A DNA stretch of 64,000 nt from an uncultured Clostridia bacterium. GTDB taxonomy: Bacteria > Bacillota > Clostridia > CAKSNL01 > HGM11501. Below the pieces are notes generated by a model that saw only the letters and a program-made list of their open reading frames with translations, was not told the origin of the DNA and did no database searches. The stretch lies in assembly GCA_934476235.1 (NCBI GenBank), contig CAKSNL010000001.1:62001-126000 (forward strand), written 5' to 3'. Positions 6,122 to 13,254 of the stretch are shown here, one piece after another. Each line of letters begins with the position of its first letter. Position 1 is the stretch's first letter. A program made the position numbers and the translations under genes.

Positions 6122-8968
6122 TTAATCAGTATACTCAACAAGTTTTTCATTCGCCTTGGTGAATGAAACCGCGCTTCCGTAAACATACTGCACCTTGTCA
6201 ATACCCTTTATCTTGTAATAGCTTACGGGAACATAAGTGTAAGTCGTGTTTTCATCAAGCGTTATGCTGCCAGGCTCTGCCTCGTCCATATCTACGATGA
6301 AGCCCTTGCCTTCCCCGAAGACTGCGGATACGCCCTCGTCGCCTTCATTAAACCGAAGCTTGGAGGTTGTTTCAAGAACTTCCGCCCCGCTTGTCTTTAC
6401 GAACGCGGTTCCGAAGTACTCAAGGGGAGTATTTGCGTCATTTCCGGACGTTGTCAAAAATCTTATAACGCCGTAGCTGTTCCCGTCCTTCTCATATACG
6501 CCCTTGTCGGTCTCTATCTTAAGGTCGGGCGCCTTTGTCCATTCAAGCATTCCCTCGCCGTTCACGAATGCGAATAATTTTCCGTCGCCGTCGCTCACAA
6601 TAGCCGAAGTGTCGGCAAGTGTTGCGCCGCTCTCGATATATCCGATGTAAACGCCCTGTCTTGCAAGATTCTCGGGCTTCGTTTCATTCTTCGCGCTCTC
6701 AGCCACGCCGTGAACGCCTATCTTGCCTGAAAAACCGTTTTTAACAGTCAGGTTCTGCCCGCTTCCCGAAGCAAAGTAAACATTTCTGATTTTGCCCTTG
6801 TCATCTCCTGCCGTGGGAACATTTTCTATAATGCTTGTTGAGCCGTTTAAGTTTAAGCTTCCGGTTATAAACCATACTCCGAATCCGTTGCCGGTCACAT
6901 TCGTATCGGTCAGATTAACGGTTCCGTTAGCAAACACCATTCCTCTTTCAAACCCTGTTATTGTCACATTCTGAGTGTTTAACGTAGCGTACTGATTGTT
7001 CACATAAACGCCGTATCCGTTCTTATCGGCACCTTCTACCGTAACATTTTCAAGCGTGAGTACCGAAGGATTGGCGGATGATGCATTGTGCTGGCTGAAT
7101 GCGTAATCATTTGCCCCGGTCGCGGTCTTTTTTACCGTCAGGTTTCTCATTGTGATATTCTGCCTTGTAAAAATCGTTATCCCGCTGTTTACGCTGATCG
7201 TCTTTCCGCGTCCCTCTACGGTAAAGGTTCCCATTCCGAATTTAAAATAGGAATTGTCATTCGCTTGGGAAATCGTCACGTCATCGAGCAGATACACCGT
7301 GCCCCCGTTATACTTATTATCCGTGGGCAAAAGGTCGTAAAAGTCGGTGAAAAGGCTCCATTCACCGTTTAGATTCAATGCCAGCTTCTTTTCAGCGTCT
7401 GCATAGAATACGGAGCCGTCTTCAATAATGCCTTCACATTTATTGTTGCCCGCAACGGTTCCCGTTACGGCTGCGCCGCTGACCGCATATATGTTAAACG
7501 GTGTGTTTTTTGTTATATTCGCTTCGCTGCCGACATTTAACGTTACGCCCGCGCCGATATATACCGGAGCTTTTCTTGCAGCCGTTGCACTGTTGCCGGT
7601 TATTGTTCCGCTGTTTAACGTAACCGTTTCGGCTTTGTCAAGCCAAACTGCGCAGTTAAAGCCTTCTATTGTTATATTGTCGGCAATGAGTGAAGCGTTG
7701 TCATGAGCTAAATAAATCGCCGTTCCTTTAGTCGTTCCGGCATTTTTAATAGTAACGCCATCAAGCGTGAGTACCGAGGGAGTGCCGGCAGCTGCCACAT
7801 TCTGCAATATTGCATAATCGGTATCGCCTGCCGCGGTCTTTTCGATTGTAAGGTTCTTAAGGGTAAGCTTCTGTCTCGGGAAAATATGTATTCCGGAAGC
7901 TACGCTAATCGTCTTTCCGCAGCCCTCTATCGTCAATTTGCCCGCGCCGAATTTCATGTTGCTTCCGGCATTTCCTTTTGTCATGCTGACATTGTCAAAA
8001 AGATACATCGTGCAGTTATTCCAGTCGCTGTCTTTCGTCATAGGCTCGCTGAAATCCTCGTAAAAATGCCAGCTGTTCGTAGTTTCACTGCTGTTTCTTC
8101 TTCCGTATATGGCAATCTTTTTATCGGTATCGGCATAAACCGTATCGCCCTCCGCCAAAACGCTTTCAATCTTGTTGTTATTTGCAACGGTTCCCGTTAA
8201 AGCCGCATTTTTTGTCAGATATACGTTAAACGGAATATTTTCGCTGATAGCTGCGTTCTCCGAAACATTGACCGTTCCGCCGGCTGCATATACGGCTCCG
8301 TATCCGCCGGTGTTTCCGGTAATCGTTCCGCCGTTTATGTTAACCGTTGAGCTTCCGCTGTGTATGGCAATAGTTCCGAATGCCGAAGCCACGCAGTTTC
8401 TAAATTCGCCGCCGTTTATGTTGACAGTCGTGCCGCCGCCCTGTATGAATATAACAGAGCCGTTTCCGCCCTGAACAGAGTCAAACACGGTTCCTTCTTC
8501 AATATTGAGAACGCCGCCGTTCGTGCTTCCAATATATGTGAAAAGTGCGTAGGAAGCTCTTGTCTCGTTCGTTACCGTGATGTTTTTAAGCGTAAGATTT
8601 CCCGATGCGAGCCCTATATACGAGCCAAGGTCTCCGTTCTTTGCAACCGTCAGCGTATTTCCGCCGCCGTCAAGCGTAAAATTCTTGCTTCCGAGGTCAT
8701 AGTAATACGATATTACCGCACCGCTGGTATTTTTAAGTTCCTTGTCTCCGGTCAGCGTTGCGTTCGCCAAAAGTACGATTTTTCCGCCGTCCGGCACGTT
8801 TTCTATCGCTTCTTCAAGCGTCGTATAATTTGCGCTCAAAGCTCCGTCCGCATTGTACACCGCGGCAACCTCGCCCTCAGCAAAGGACGGCACCGCAAGT
8901 GCAAAAACGCACAAAAGAGCGACTGACAAAACGAGCATCGCCTTTCCGATTCTGTTTCCGATTTTCAT
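6122..8968 (-). CDS. large secreted right-handed beta-helix (adhesin/pectate-lyase-fold) protein
   Basis: A 948-residue exported protein. The signal peptide spans about 1-31 (hydrophobic core MLVLSVALLCVFALAVPSFA, cleavage before EGE). The body is built of many short beta-helix rungs with Asn/Gly-rich turns (for example GTTVNINGGEFRNCVASAFG, STVNINGGTITGNTGGYGAV). A stretch of about 180 residues is present twice, beginning at VANNNKIESVLAEGDTVYAD and at VAGNNKCEGIIEDGSVFYAD. The C-terminal 130 residues look like a separate beta domain. No LPXTG, SLH or catalytic signature is visible, so surface binding is as likely as polysaccharide cleavage. GGGAGG precedes the ATG. Only a -10-like TAAAAT with a poor -35 is seen upstream, so activator dependence is possible. 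Confidence 0.8.
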   Translation of the reverse strand: MKIGNRIGKAMLVLSVALLCVFALAVPSFAEGEVAAVYNADGALSANYTTLEEAIENVPDGGKIVLLANATLTGDKELKNTSGAVISYYYDLGSKNFTLDGGGNTLTVAKNGDLGSYIGLASGNLTLKNITVTNETRASYALFTYIGSTNGGVLNIEEGTVFDSVQGGNGSVIFIQGGGTTVNINGGEFRNCVASAFGTIAIHSGSSTVNINGGTITGNTGGYGAVYAAGGTVNVSENAAISENIPFNVYLTKNAALTGTVANNNKIESVLAEGDTVYADTDKKIAIYGRRNSSETTNSWHFYEDFSEPMTKDSDWNNCTMYLFDNVSMTKGNAGSNMKFGAGKLTIEGCGKTISVASGIHIFPRQKLTLKNLTIEKTAAGDTDYAILQNVAAAGTPSVLTLDGVTIKNAGTTKGTAIYLAHDNASLIADNITIEGFNCAVWLDKAETVTLNSGTITGNSATAARKAPVYIGAGVTLNVGSEANITKNTPFNIYAVSGAAVTGTVAGNNKCEGIIEDGSVFYADAEKKLALNLNGEWSLFTDFYDLLPTDNKYNGGTVYLLDDVTISQANDNSYFKFGMGTFTVEGRGKTISVNSGITIFTRQNITMRNLTVKKTATGANDYAFSQHNASSANPSVLTLENVTVEGADKNGYGVYVNNQYATLNTQNVTITGFERGMVFANGTVNLTDTNVTGNGFGVWFITGSLNLNGSTSIIENVPTAGDDKGKIRNVYFASGSGQNLTVKNGFSGKIGVHGVAESAKNETKPENLARQGVYIGYIESGATLADTSAIVSDGDGKLFAFVNGEGMLEWTKAPDLKIETDKGVYEKDGNSYGVIRFLTTSGNDANTPLEYFGTAFVKTSGAEVLETTSKLRFNEGDEGVSAVFGEGKGFIVDMDEAEPGSITLDENTTYTYVPVSYYKIKGIDKVQYVYGSAVSFTKANEKLVEYTD

Positions 8969-9096
8969 CGTTTGTTTCCTCCCTTTCCTTTTTACAATTT
9001 ATATTGCCTCATCAGTTTTATAAAACGTCATAAATCTAAAACTGCCATTCTGATCTTAAGTTTATTTTATCATTTCGCTTATTGCCTTTCATTAAG

Positions 9097-9139
9097 TTTT
9101 TTGACATTATTGCACTATTTTCTTTGATTTTTTGACATT
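9097..9139. repeat. two direct copies of TTTTTTGACATT, 31 bp apart
   Basis: Identical 12-mers at 9097-9108 and 9128-9139, with an inverted third copy at 9247-9258. They sit in the 411-bp region between the divergent beta-helix gene (8968) and kdgA-type gene (9380). The 31-bp spacing is close to three helical turns, which would suit a DNA-binding protein. Otherwise this region holds only the kdgA-type promoter. Confidence 0.4.
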
Positions 9140-9246
9140 TGTATTTTTATTTTCGGTTCCGAAGATTATAATTCATTAAAAAATAATGGATAAACCCGAA
9201 AACAAAGTGGTTGACTTAAAGCTCCATGATATATTAAAATACAGTC

Positions 9247-9258
9247 AATGTCAAAAAA
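9247..9258. repeat. inverted third copy of the 12-bp motif
   Basis: AATGTCAAAAAA, the exact reverse complement of the 12-mers at 9097-9108 and 9128-9139. It lies about 40 bp upstream of the -35 box of the KDG operon. Confidence 0.4.
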
Positions 9259-9295
9259 CTAAAGAAATTACCGAAAAAAGCGCAAAAAATTCCGA

Positions 9296-9325
9296 TTGAC
9301 GAAGCAAGGCAAAATGTTCTATAAT
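9296..9325 (+). promoter_or_regulatory. promoter of the KDPG aldolase/KDG kinase operon
   Basis: TTGACG (9296-9301) and TATAAT (9320-9325) with an 18-bp spacer, about 55 bp upstream of the aldolase start. Confidence 0.7.
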
Positions 9326-9379
9326 ATATAGGAACGTATTTCGTAAAAGTAATACAAATTTTTAAAGAGGTGTTTTTTA

Positions 9380-10336
9380 ATGTTAAAGAAAATATCCGAA
9401 ATCGGCATTGTCCCGGTCATCAAGATTAATGACGCGGAAAAGGCAGTTCCGCTTGCAAAAGCGCTGATTGACGGCGGTCTCCCCATCGCGGAAATCACGT
9501 TCCGTACGGACGCGGCGGAGGAGTCGATAAGACGTGTGAGCGCGGCATTCCCCGAAATGCTCGTCGGCGCCGGCACGGTACTGACCGTTGAGCAGGCAAA
9601 GCGCGCGAAGGACGCGGGCGCAAAATTCATCGTCAGCCCCGGCTTCAATCCCAAGGTCGTTTCCTGGTGCCTTGAAAATGACATTACTCCCACACCCGGC
9701 TGCACATCGCCCTCCGAGATCGAGGCGGCGCTTGAGCTCGGGCTTAAGGCGGTAAAGTTCTTCCCGGCTGAGCAGAGCGGCGGAATCGCAAAGATAAAGG
9801 CGCTCTCCGCTCCCTATTCCGGTCTTAAATTCATCCCGACCGGCGGAATAAGCCTTGACAATCTGACTTCATACATAACCAATAAAAAGATATTGGCATG
9901 CGGCGGAAGCTTCATGGTAAAGGAGGACTACATCAATAATTGTGAGTGGGACAAGATTACCGAGCTTACCAGAAAGTCGGTAAACGTTATGCTCGGGCTT
10001 GAGATAGGTCACATCGGCATTAACGCCCGGAGCAATTCCGAGGCTGAAAGCATTGCCGACCGTTTCTCGCTCCTTTTCGGAAACGCAGAAAAGAGAACCA
10101 CGTCCAAGAGCATATTCGCGGGCGACTCGATCGAGGTCATGCTCCCCGAAGGAAGAGGCAAAAACGGTCACATCGCTATTTTAACAAACTCGGTTGACAG
10201 AGCGTGCTACCACCTCGGAAAGCAGGGCTTCTCGTTCGATACCGACAGTGCCAAATATAATGACGACGGCTCGCTCAAATTCATATACTTCAATGATGAA
10301 ATCGGCGGCTTCGGCGTTCACCTTGTTCAGAGATAA
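9380..10336 (+). CDS. kdgA: KDPG/KHG aldolase with C-terminal VOC (glyoxalase-like) domain
   Basis: Residues 1-205 are a class I 2-keto-3-deoxy-6-phosphogluconate / 4-hydroxy-2-oxoglutarate aldolase, which splits KDPG into pyruvate and glyceraldehyde 3-phosphate. The catalytic Glu is E38 (EITFRT) and the Schiff-base Lys is K126 (KFFPAE); GAGTVLT and PTGGIS are also present. Residues about 207-318 form an added domain beginning LEIGHIGIN and ending GGFGVHLVQ, with the paired beta-alpha-beta pattern of the VOC superfamily. Normal KDPG aldolases are about 210 aa. The kinase making its substrate follows 23 bp downstream, so the pair is the lower half of hexuronate/KDG breakdown. GAGGTG precedes the ATG. 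Whether the VOC domain senses a ligand or is catalytic is unknown. Confidence 0.92.
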   Translation: MLKKISEIGIVPVIKINDAEKAVPLAKALIDGGLPIAEITFRTDAAEESIRRVSAAFPEMLVGAGTVLTVEQAKRAKDAGAKFIVSPGFNPKVVSWCLENDITPTPGCTSPSEIEAALELGLKAVKFFPAEQSGGIAKIKALSAPYSGLKFIPTGGISLDNLTSYITNKKILACGGSFMVKEDYINNCEWDKITELTRKSVNVMLGLEIGHIGINARSNSEAESIADRFSLLFGNAEKRTTSKSIFAGDSIEVMLPEGRGKNGHIAILTNSVDRACYHLGKQGFSFDTDSAKYNDDGSLKFIYFNDEIGGFGVHLVQR

Positions 10337-10359
10337 AATAAAGAGAGGAATCACATAAA

Positions 10360-11388
10360 ATGAAAAAGATAGTTACACTCGGCGAAATTATGCTTCGCTT
10401 AAAATCACCCGCATTCGAAAGATTCATGCAGACTCCGGCGCTTGAGGCGACCTTCGGAGGCGGAGAGGCTAACGTTGCCGTTTCGCTCGCAAATTACGGA
10501 ATGGATGCAAAATTCGTTACCGCGCTCCCGAAAAATGACATTGCGGACGCGCTTGTCCGCGAGCTCCGCGGCTTCGGAGTTGACGTGTCGGATATTGCAT
10601 ATACCGACGGAAGGCTCGGCATCTACTATCTTGAGTCGGGTACAAACCAGCGCCCCTCCAAGGTAATATATGACAGAGCATATTCCGCAATTTCGCTTGC
10701 GACTCCCGGGACCTTTGATTTTGGCAAGGTTTTCGAAGGTGCGGACTGGTTTCACATCACCGGCATCACCCCCGCTCTTTCCCAGAGTGCGGCTGACCTT
10801 TCCATAGCGGCAGTCAAGGCGGCAAAGGAAATGGGGCTCACCGTCTCGTGCGACTTAAACTACAGAAAGAACCTCTGGAAGTACGGTAAAGAGGCGCGCG
10901 AGGTTATGAGCGAGATCGCACGCTATGTGGATGTACTCATCGCCAACGAGGAGGACTGCCAGAAGTCTCTCGGAATCGAGAACAACGCCGAGGTTACAAG
11001 CGGAGTGCTTGATACCAAGAAATACGAGGAGCTTGCCAAGAACGTTCTTTCGGCATATCCCAACGCTTCGAAAATTGCAATCACTCTGCGTGAGAGCAAG
11101 AGCGCAAGCCACAACGACTGGTCCGCCTGCATCTCGGACGGCAAGGAGTTCTACGTTTCCAAGAAGTACGAAATCAAGAACATCGTTGACAGAGTCGGCG
11201 GCGGCGACAGCTTCGGCGCGGGTCTTATCTACGGTCTTTTAAATTACGGCGATGATAAGAAGGCGCTTGAATTCGCGGTTGCGGCAAGCTGCTTAAAGCA
11301 CACCATCTCCGGCGACTTTAACCGTGTCAGCGTCAAAGAGGTTGAGTCTCTTATGGGAGGCGACGGCTCGGGAAGAGTTCAGAGATAA
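10360..11388 (+). CDS. kdgK: 2-keto-3-deoxygluconate kinase (PfkB family)
   Basis: A 342-residue PfkB/ribokinase-family sugar kinase. It opens with VTLGEIMLRL and GGGEANVAVSLANYG, contains DLNYRKNLWK and NEEDC in the middle, and ends with the catalytic/ATP signature DRVGGGDSFGAGLIYGLLNYG, where the second Asp is the base. The closest recognisable type is KdgK, which phosphorylates 2-keto-3-deoxygluconate to KDPG, the substrate of the aldolase encoded 23 bp upstream. The order aldolase-kinase in one transcript fits a hexuronate or polyuronate degradation pathway. The upper enzymes (isomerase, reductase, dehydratase) are not in the window. The transcription end seems to have been altered by the downstream insertion at 11410. 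Confidence 0.92.
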   Translation: MKKIVTLGEIMLRLKSPAFERFMQTPALEATFGGGEANVAVSLANYGMDAKFVTALPKNDIADALVRELRGFGVDVSDIAYTDGRLGIYYLESGTNQRPSKVIYDRAYSAISLATPGTFDFGKVFEGADWFHITGITPALSQSAADLSIAAVKAAKEMGLTVSCDLNYRKNLWKYGKEAREVMSEIARYVDVLIANEEDCQKSLGIENNAEVTSGVLDTKKYEELAKNVLSAYPNASKIAITLRESKSASHNDWSACISDGKEFYVSKKYEIKNIVDRVGGGDSFGAGLIYGLLNYGDDKKALEFAVAASCLKHTISGDFNRVSVKEVESLMGGDGSGRVQR

Positions 11389-11392
11389 AAGA

Positions 11393-11410
11393 GCAAAAGA
11401 GCCTTCGGGC
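11393..11410 (+). repeat. 18-bp direct repeat, left copy (half terminator)
   Basis: GCAAAAGAGCCTTCGGGC, identical to 12544-12561. At the right copy the sequence continues into the 3' half of a terminator stem and a T run; here it continues into unrelated DNA, so the kdgK terminator looks split. Confidence 0.75.
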
Positions 11411-11665
11411 GAAAAGCCATAAACCAAAAAAAGTAATTCACAAGCTGCTGAGGTCTTAATGACCTAAAGACGGTAAGCTTATACAATGGATCGGAGTTAC
11501 CGCAGCAACCGCAAGGCGTTACAGTGAACAAATCGAGACCTCTGCTTTTGCCGGCAAGCTTGAATTTCAAAAAACGCACATGCTGACGATCCTGTTGTTA
11601 TAACGGGCAAAACCAAGACGGCGTCAAATGTAAAACACAAGGTATTTCTTATGTCGGAAATATTG
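11411..11665 (+). other. non-coding or decayed stretch upstream of the GDPD gene
   Basis: This 255-bp stretch has no intact gene. Short open stretches occur in shifting plus-strand frames (for example PKDGKLIQWIGVTAATA near 11463-11513 and DDPVVITGKTKTASNVK near 11588-11638), as if an older gene had decayed by frameshifts. I do not recognise the product, and a chance pattern cannot be excluded. Confidence 0.3.
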
Positions 11666-11688
11666 TTTTAAAAAGGAGCGTTTCAAAA

Positions 11689-12405
11689 TTGAATACAATA
11701 AGCATCAAAAAAGCTTCCCCGAAAATGATTGCCCACAGGGGACTGAGCGGCATTGAGCCCGAGAACACCGCAGCTGCATTTATAGCTGCCGGAAACCGAA
11801 GCTATTTCGGAATAGAAAGCGATGTTCATAAAACTCGCGACGGAAGGTTTGTTATCATTCACGATGACAACACCCTCAGAACCTCGGGAACTGATATGAT
11901 TATTGAAAGCTCTGATTACGCCGCTTTGAAAGACATAACGCTTTTCGGAACGGACAGTCGCCCTCATCCCGAACTTAAAATACCGTTGCTTGAGGACTAC
12001 ATAGCAATATGCGCAAGATATGACAAAACCGCTGTTTTGGAACTGAAAAAACACTTTGATAAAGATGACGTCAAACAAATTGTCGGCATAATAAACGAAT
12101 TAAGGCATCTTGAAAAAACGATATTTATATCTTTTGATTGGGAGAACCTGTTTTTTGTCAGAAATTTTGCTCAAAACCAAGCCGTTCAGCTTTTAGCAGG
12201 CTCGTGCAACGAAAGACTTTTGGAAGAGTTGATATCAAATCGCTTCAGCCTTGACATAGAACACCAAGCGCTCTCACGATATATTGTTGAAACGCTGCAC
12301 GCAAACGGTCTTGAGGTCAACTGCTGGACAGTTAATGATAAAGACCTCGGTGAAAGGCTTGCCGCATACGGGGTCGACTATATAACAACCAATATTTTGG
12401 AATAA
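11689..12405 (+). CDS. glycerophosphodiester phosphodiesterase (GDPD family)
   Basis: A 238-residue cytoplasmic GDPD of the UgpQ/GlpQ type, which hydrolyses glycerophosphodiesters to glycerol 3-phosphate and an alcohol. The signature residues are visible: HRGLSGIEPENTAAAF (catalytic His-Arg, Glu), then GIESDVHKTRDGRFVIIHDD (metal ligands Glu/Asp and second catalytic His), AVLELKK in the middle and VNCWTVND at the C-terminus. The start is TTG at 11689, with AAGGAG 10 bp upstream. It is more AT-rich than its neighbours and lies in the segment flanked by the 18-bp direct repeats, so acquisition after the KDG operon was in place is likely (inference). No signal peptide is present. Confidence 0.9.
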   Translation: MNTISIKKASPKMIAHRGLSGIEPENTAAAFIAAGNRSYFGIESDVHKTRDGRFVIIHDDNTLRTSGTDMIIESSDYAALKDITLFGTDSRPHPELKIPLLEDYIAICARYDKTAVLELKKHFDKDDVKQIVGIINELRHLEKTIFISFDWENLFFVRNFAQNQAVQLLAGSCNERLLEELISNRFSLDIEHQALSRYIVETLHANGLEVNCWTVNDKDLGERLAAYGVDYITTNILE

Positions 12406-12543
12406 AAGCGGTCCTGTGTTAACAGTTGGGATTAAAATAATTAAGACGGCAGATCCTCCGGGAAAAATATTTTGATTACCCAAAAGTATTTTTAAACCGC
12501 CAAGCGCCGCTTAATGATTTACAGCTATTTTATGCCGCAATCG

Positions 12544-12561
12544 GCAAAAGAGCCTTCGGGC
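12544..12561 (+). repeat. 18-bp direct repeat, right copy
   Basis: GCAAAAGAGCCTTCGGGC, identical to 11393-11410. It forms the 5' arm and loop of the complete terminator at 12546-12567. The two copies bracket 1,133 bp containing the GDPD gene. Confidence 0.75.
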
Positions 12562-12567
12562 TCTTTT
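12546..12567 (+). terminator. rho-independent terminator after the GDPD gene
   Basis: AAAAGAGCC-TTCG-GGCTCTTTT, a stable tetraloop hairpin ending in a T tract. It was probably the original kdgK terminator before the insertion. Confidence 0.8.
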
Positions 12568-12570
12568 TTC

Positions 12571-12599
12571 TTGCATTTTTTTATCCCGTGTGGTATACT
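12571..12599 (+). promoter_or_regulatory. promoter of the 178-aa membrane protein gene
   Basis: TTGCAT (12571-12576) and TATACT (12594-12599) with a 17-bp spacer, directly after the preceding terminator and 34 bp before the chosen ATG. Confidence 0.65.
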
Positions 12600-12632
12600 C
12601 ATGGTATATACTATCAAAAAGGTGGATTTTGC

Positions 12633-13169
12633 ATGAAGGACAAATTAAGGCTTCCCCTTAAGCTTTTCGGGGACAGAGTTTTATTCATAGTTGTGACCTG
12701 GGTGTTCTCCGTAACGCTTTCGGTGTTCTTAACTCTCATCACCCCCGGTGTCAACATCGGCATATACTACTCGATAATGACCGCCATCCCCTATACCATG
12801 CTCATTTACTACGAAGCCTACGATTCGGGAAGCCACGAGTCCGGTCAGGGGCACGCCTCGTTAAAAAGCGCCGCTTTAAGGCTTTTGCTCTGGCAGATAC
12901 CGACTTTTGTTCTGCTCGCCTTCTATATTGCGGGCGTGCTCGGTGCATTTAACCCGGAGCCTCTGGGAAGGATTTTCGGCGGAATCTACTTCGCGCCTTA
13001 TATGGGACCCCGCGGAATATCGGAAAGCGCCGGCATAAATATACTCCAGTTCTCGCTTTTCACTATTCTTGAATCGGCGGTCTTCATTATCGCATATTTT
13101 CTCGGAATGAACGATATCGTCATCATCAAAAAGAAAAAGAAGAATTCCTCCGCCCCAACCAAAAAATAA
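12633..13169 (+). CDS. membrane protein of unknown function (178 aa)
   Basis: Not recognised. The protein has four hydrophobic segments: about 14-36 (FIVVTWVFSVTLSVFLTLI), 40-58 (IYYSIMTAIPYTMLIYY), 84-105 (IPTFVLLAFYIAGVLGAF) and 140-162 (FTILESAVFIIAYFLGM). It ends in a Lys-rich cytoplasmic tail (IIKKKKKNS). ATG 12633 is used because GGTGG lies just upstream and the predicted transcript begins near 12606; the frame is open further upstream but that part would not be transcribed from this promoter. It is monocistronic between its own promoter and the strong terminator at 13173. No catalytic motif is visible. Confidence 0.75.
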   Translation: MKDKLRLPLKLFGDRVLFIVVTWVFSVTLSVFLTLITPGVNIGIYYSIMTAIPYTMLIYYEAYDSGSHESGQGHASLKSAALRLLLWQIPTFVLLAFYIAGVLGAFNPEPLGRIFGGIYFAPYMGPRGISESAGINILQFSLFTILESAVFIIAYFLGMNDIVIIKKKKKNSSAPTKK

Positions 13170-13172
13170 GAT

Positions 13173-13205
13173 AAGCCCGCGCTCATATGAGCGCGGGCTT
13201 TTTTG
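13173..13205 (+). terminator. rho-independent terminator
   Basis: A 14-bp perfect inverted repeat, AAGCCCGCGCTCAT/ATGAGCGCGGGCTT (13173-13200), followed by a T run, 3 bp after the membrane protein gene. Confidence 0.85.
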
Positions 13206-13234
13206 TTGACTATTTTTCATATATATGGTAAAAT
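13206..13234 (+). promoter_or_regulatory. promoter of the acyltransferase gene
   Basis: TTGACT (13206-13211) and TAAAAT (13229-13234), spacer 17 bp. It starts right at the end of the previous terminator's T tract and decides the start at 13255. Confidence 0.75.
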
Positions 13235-13254
13235 ATCATCTAAGGAGGGGAAAT

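Noticed and set aside
6106..6201. Upstream extension of the small peptide gene to 82 codons
   Set aside because: The extension lies inside the end of the beta-helix gene, has no ribosome binding site, and its sequence (MTRCSMFTEARF...) looks like an antisense-frame artefact; AGGAGG is placed for the start at 6105.
8360..8926. 188-residue plus-strand frame inside the beta-helix gene
   Set aside because: Repeated rungs of the real gene keep the opposite strand open; there is no start signal and the composition is not protein-like.
13225..13254. Start of the acyltransferase at 13225
   Set aside because: It lies upstream of the predicted transcription start (the -10 is 13229-13234), while 13255 has AAGGAGG.
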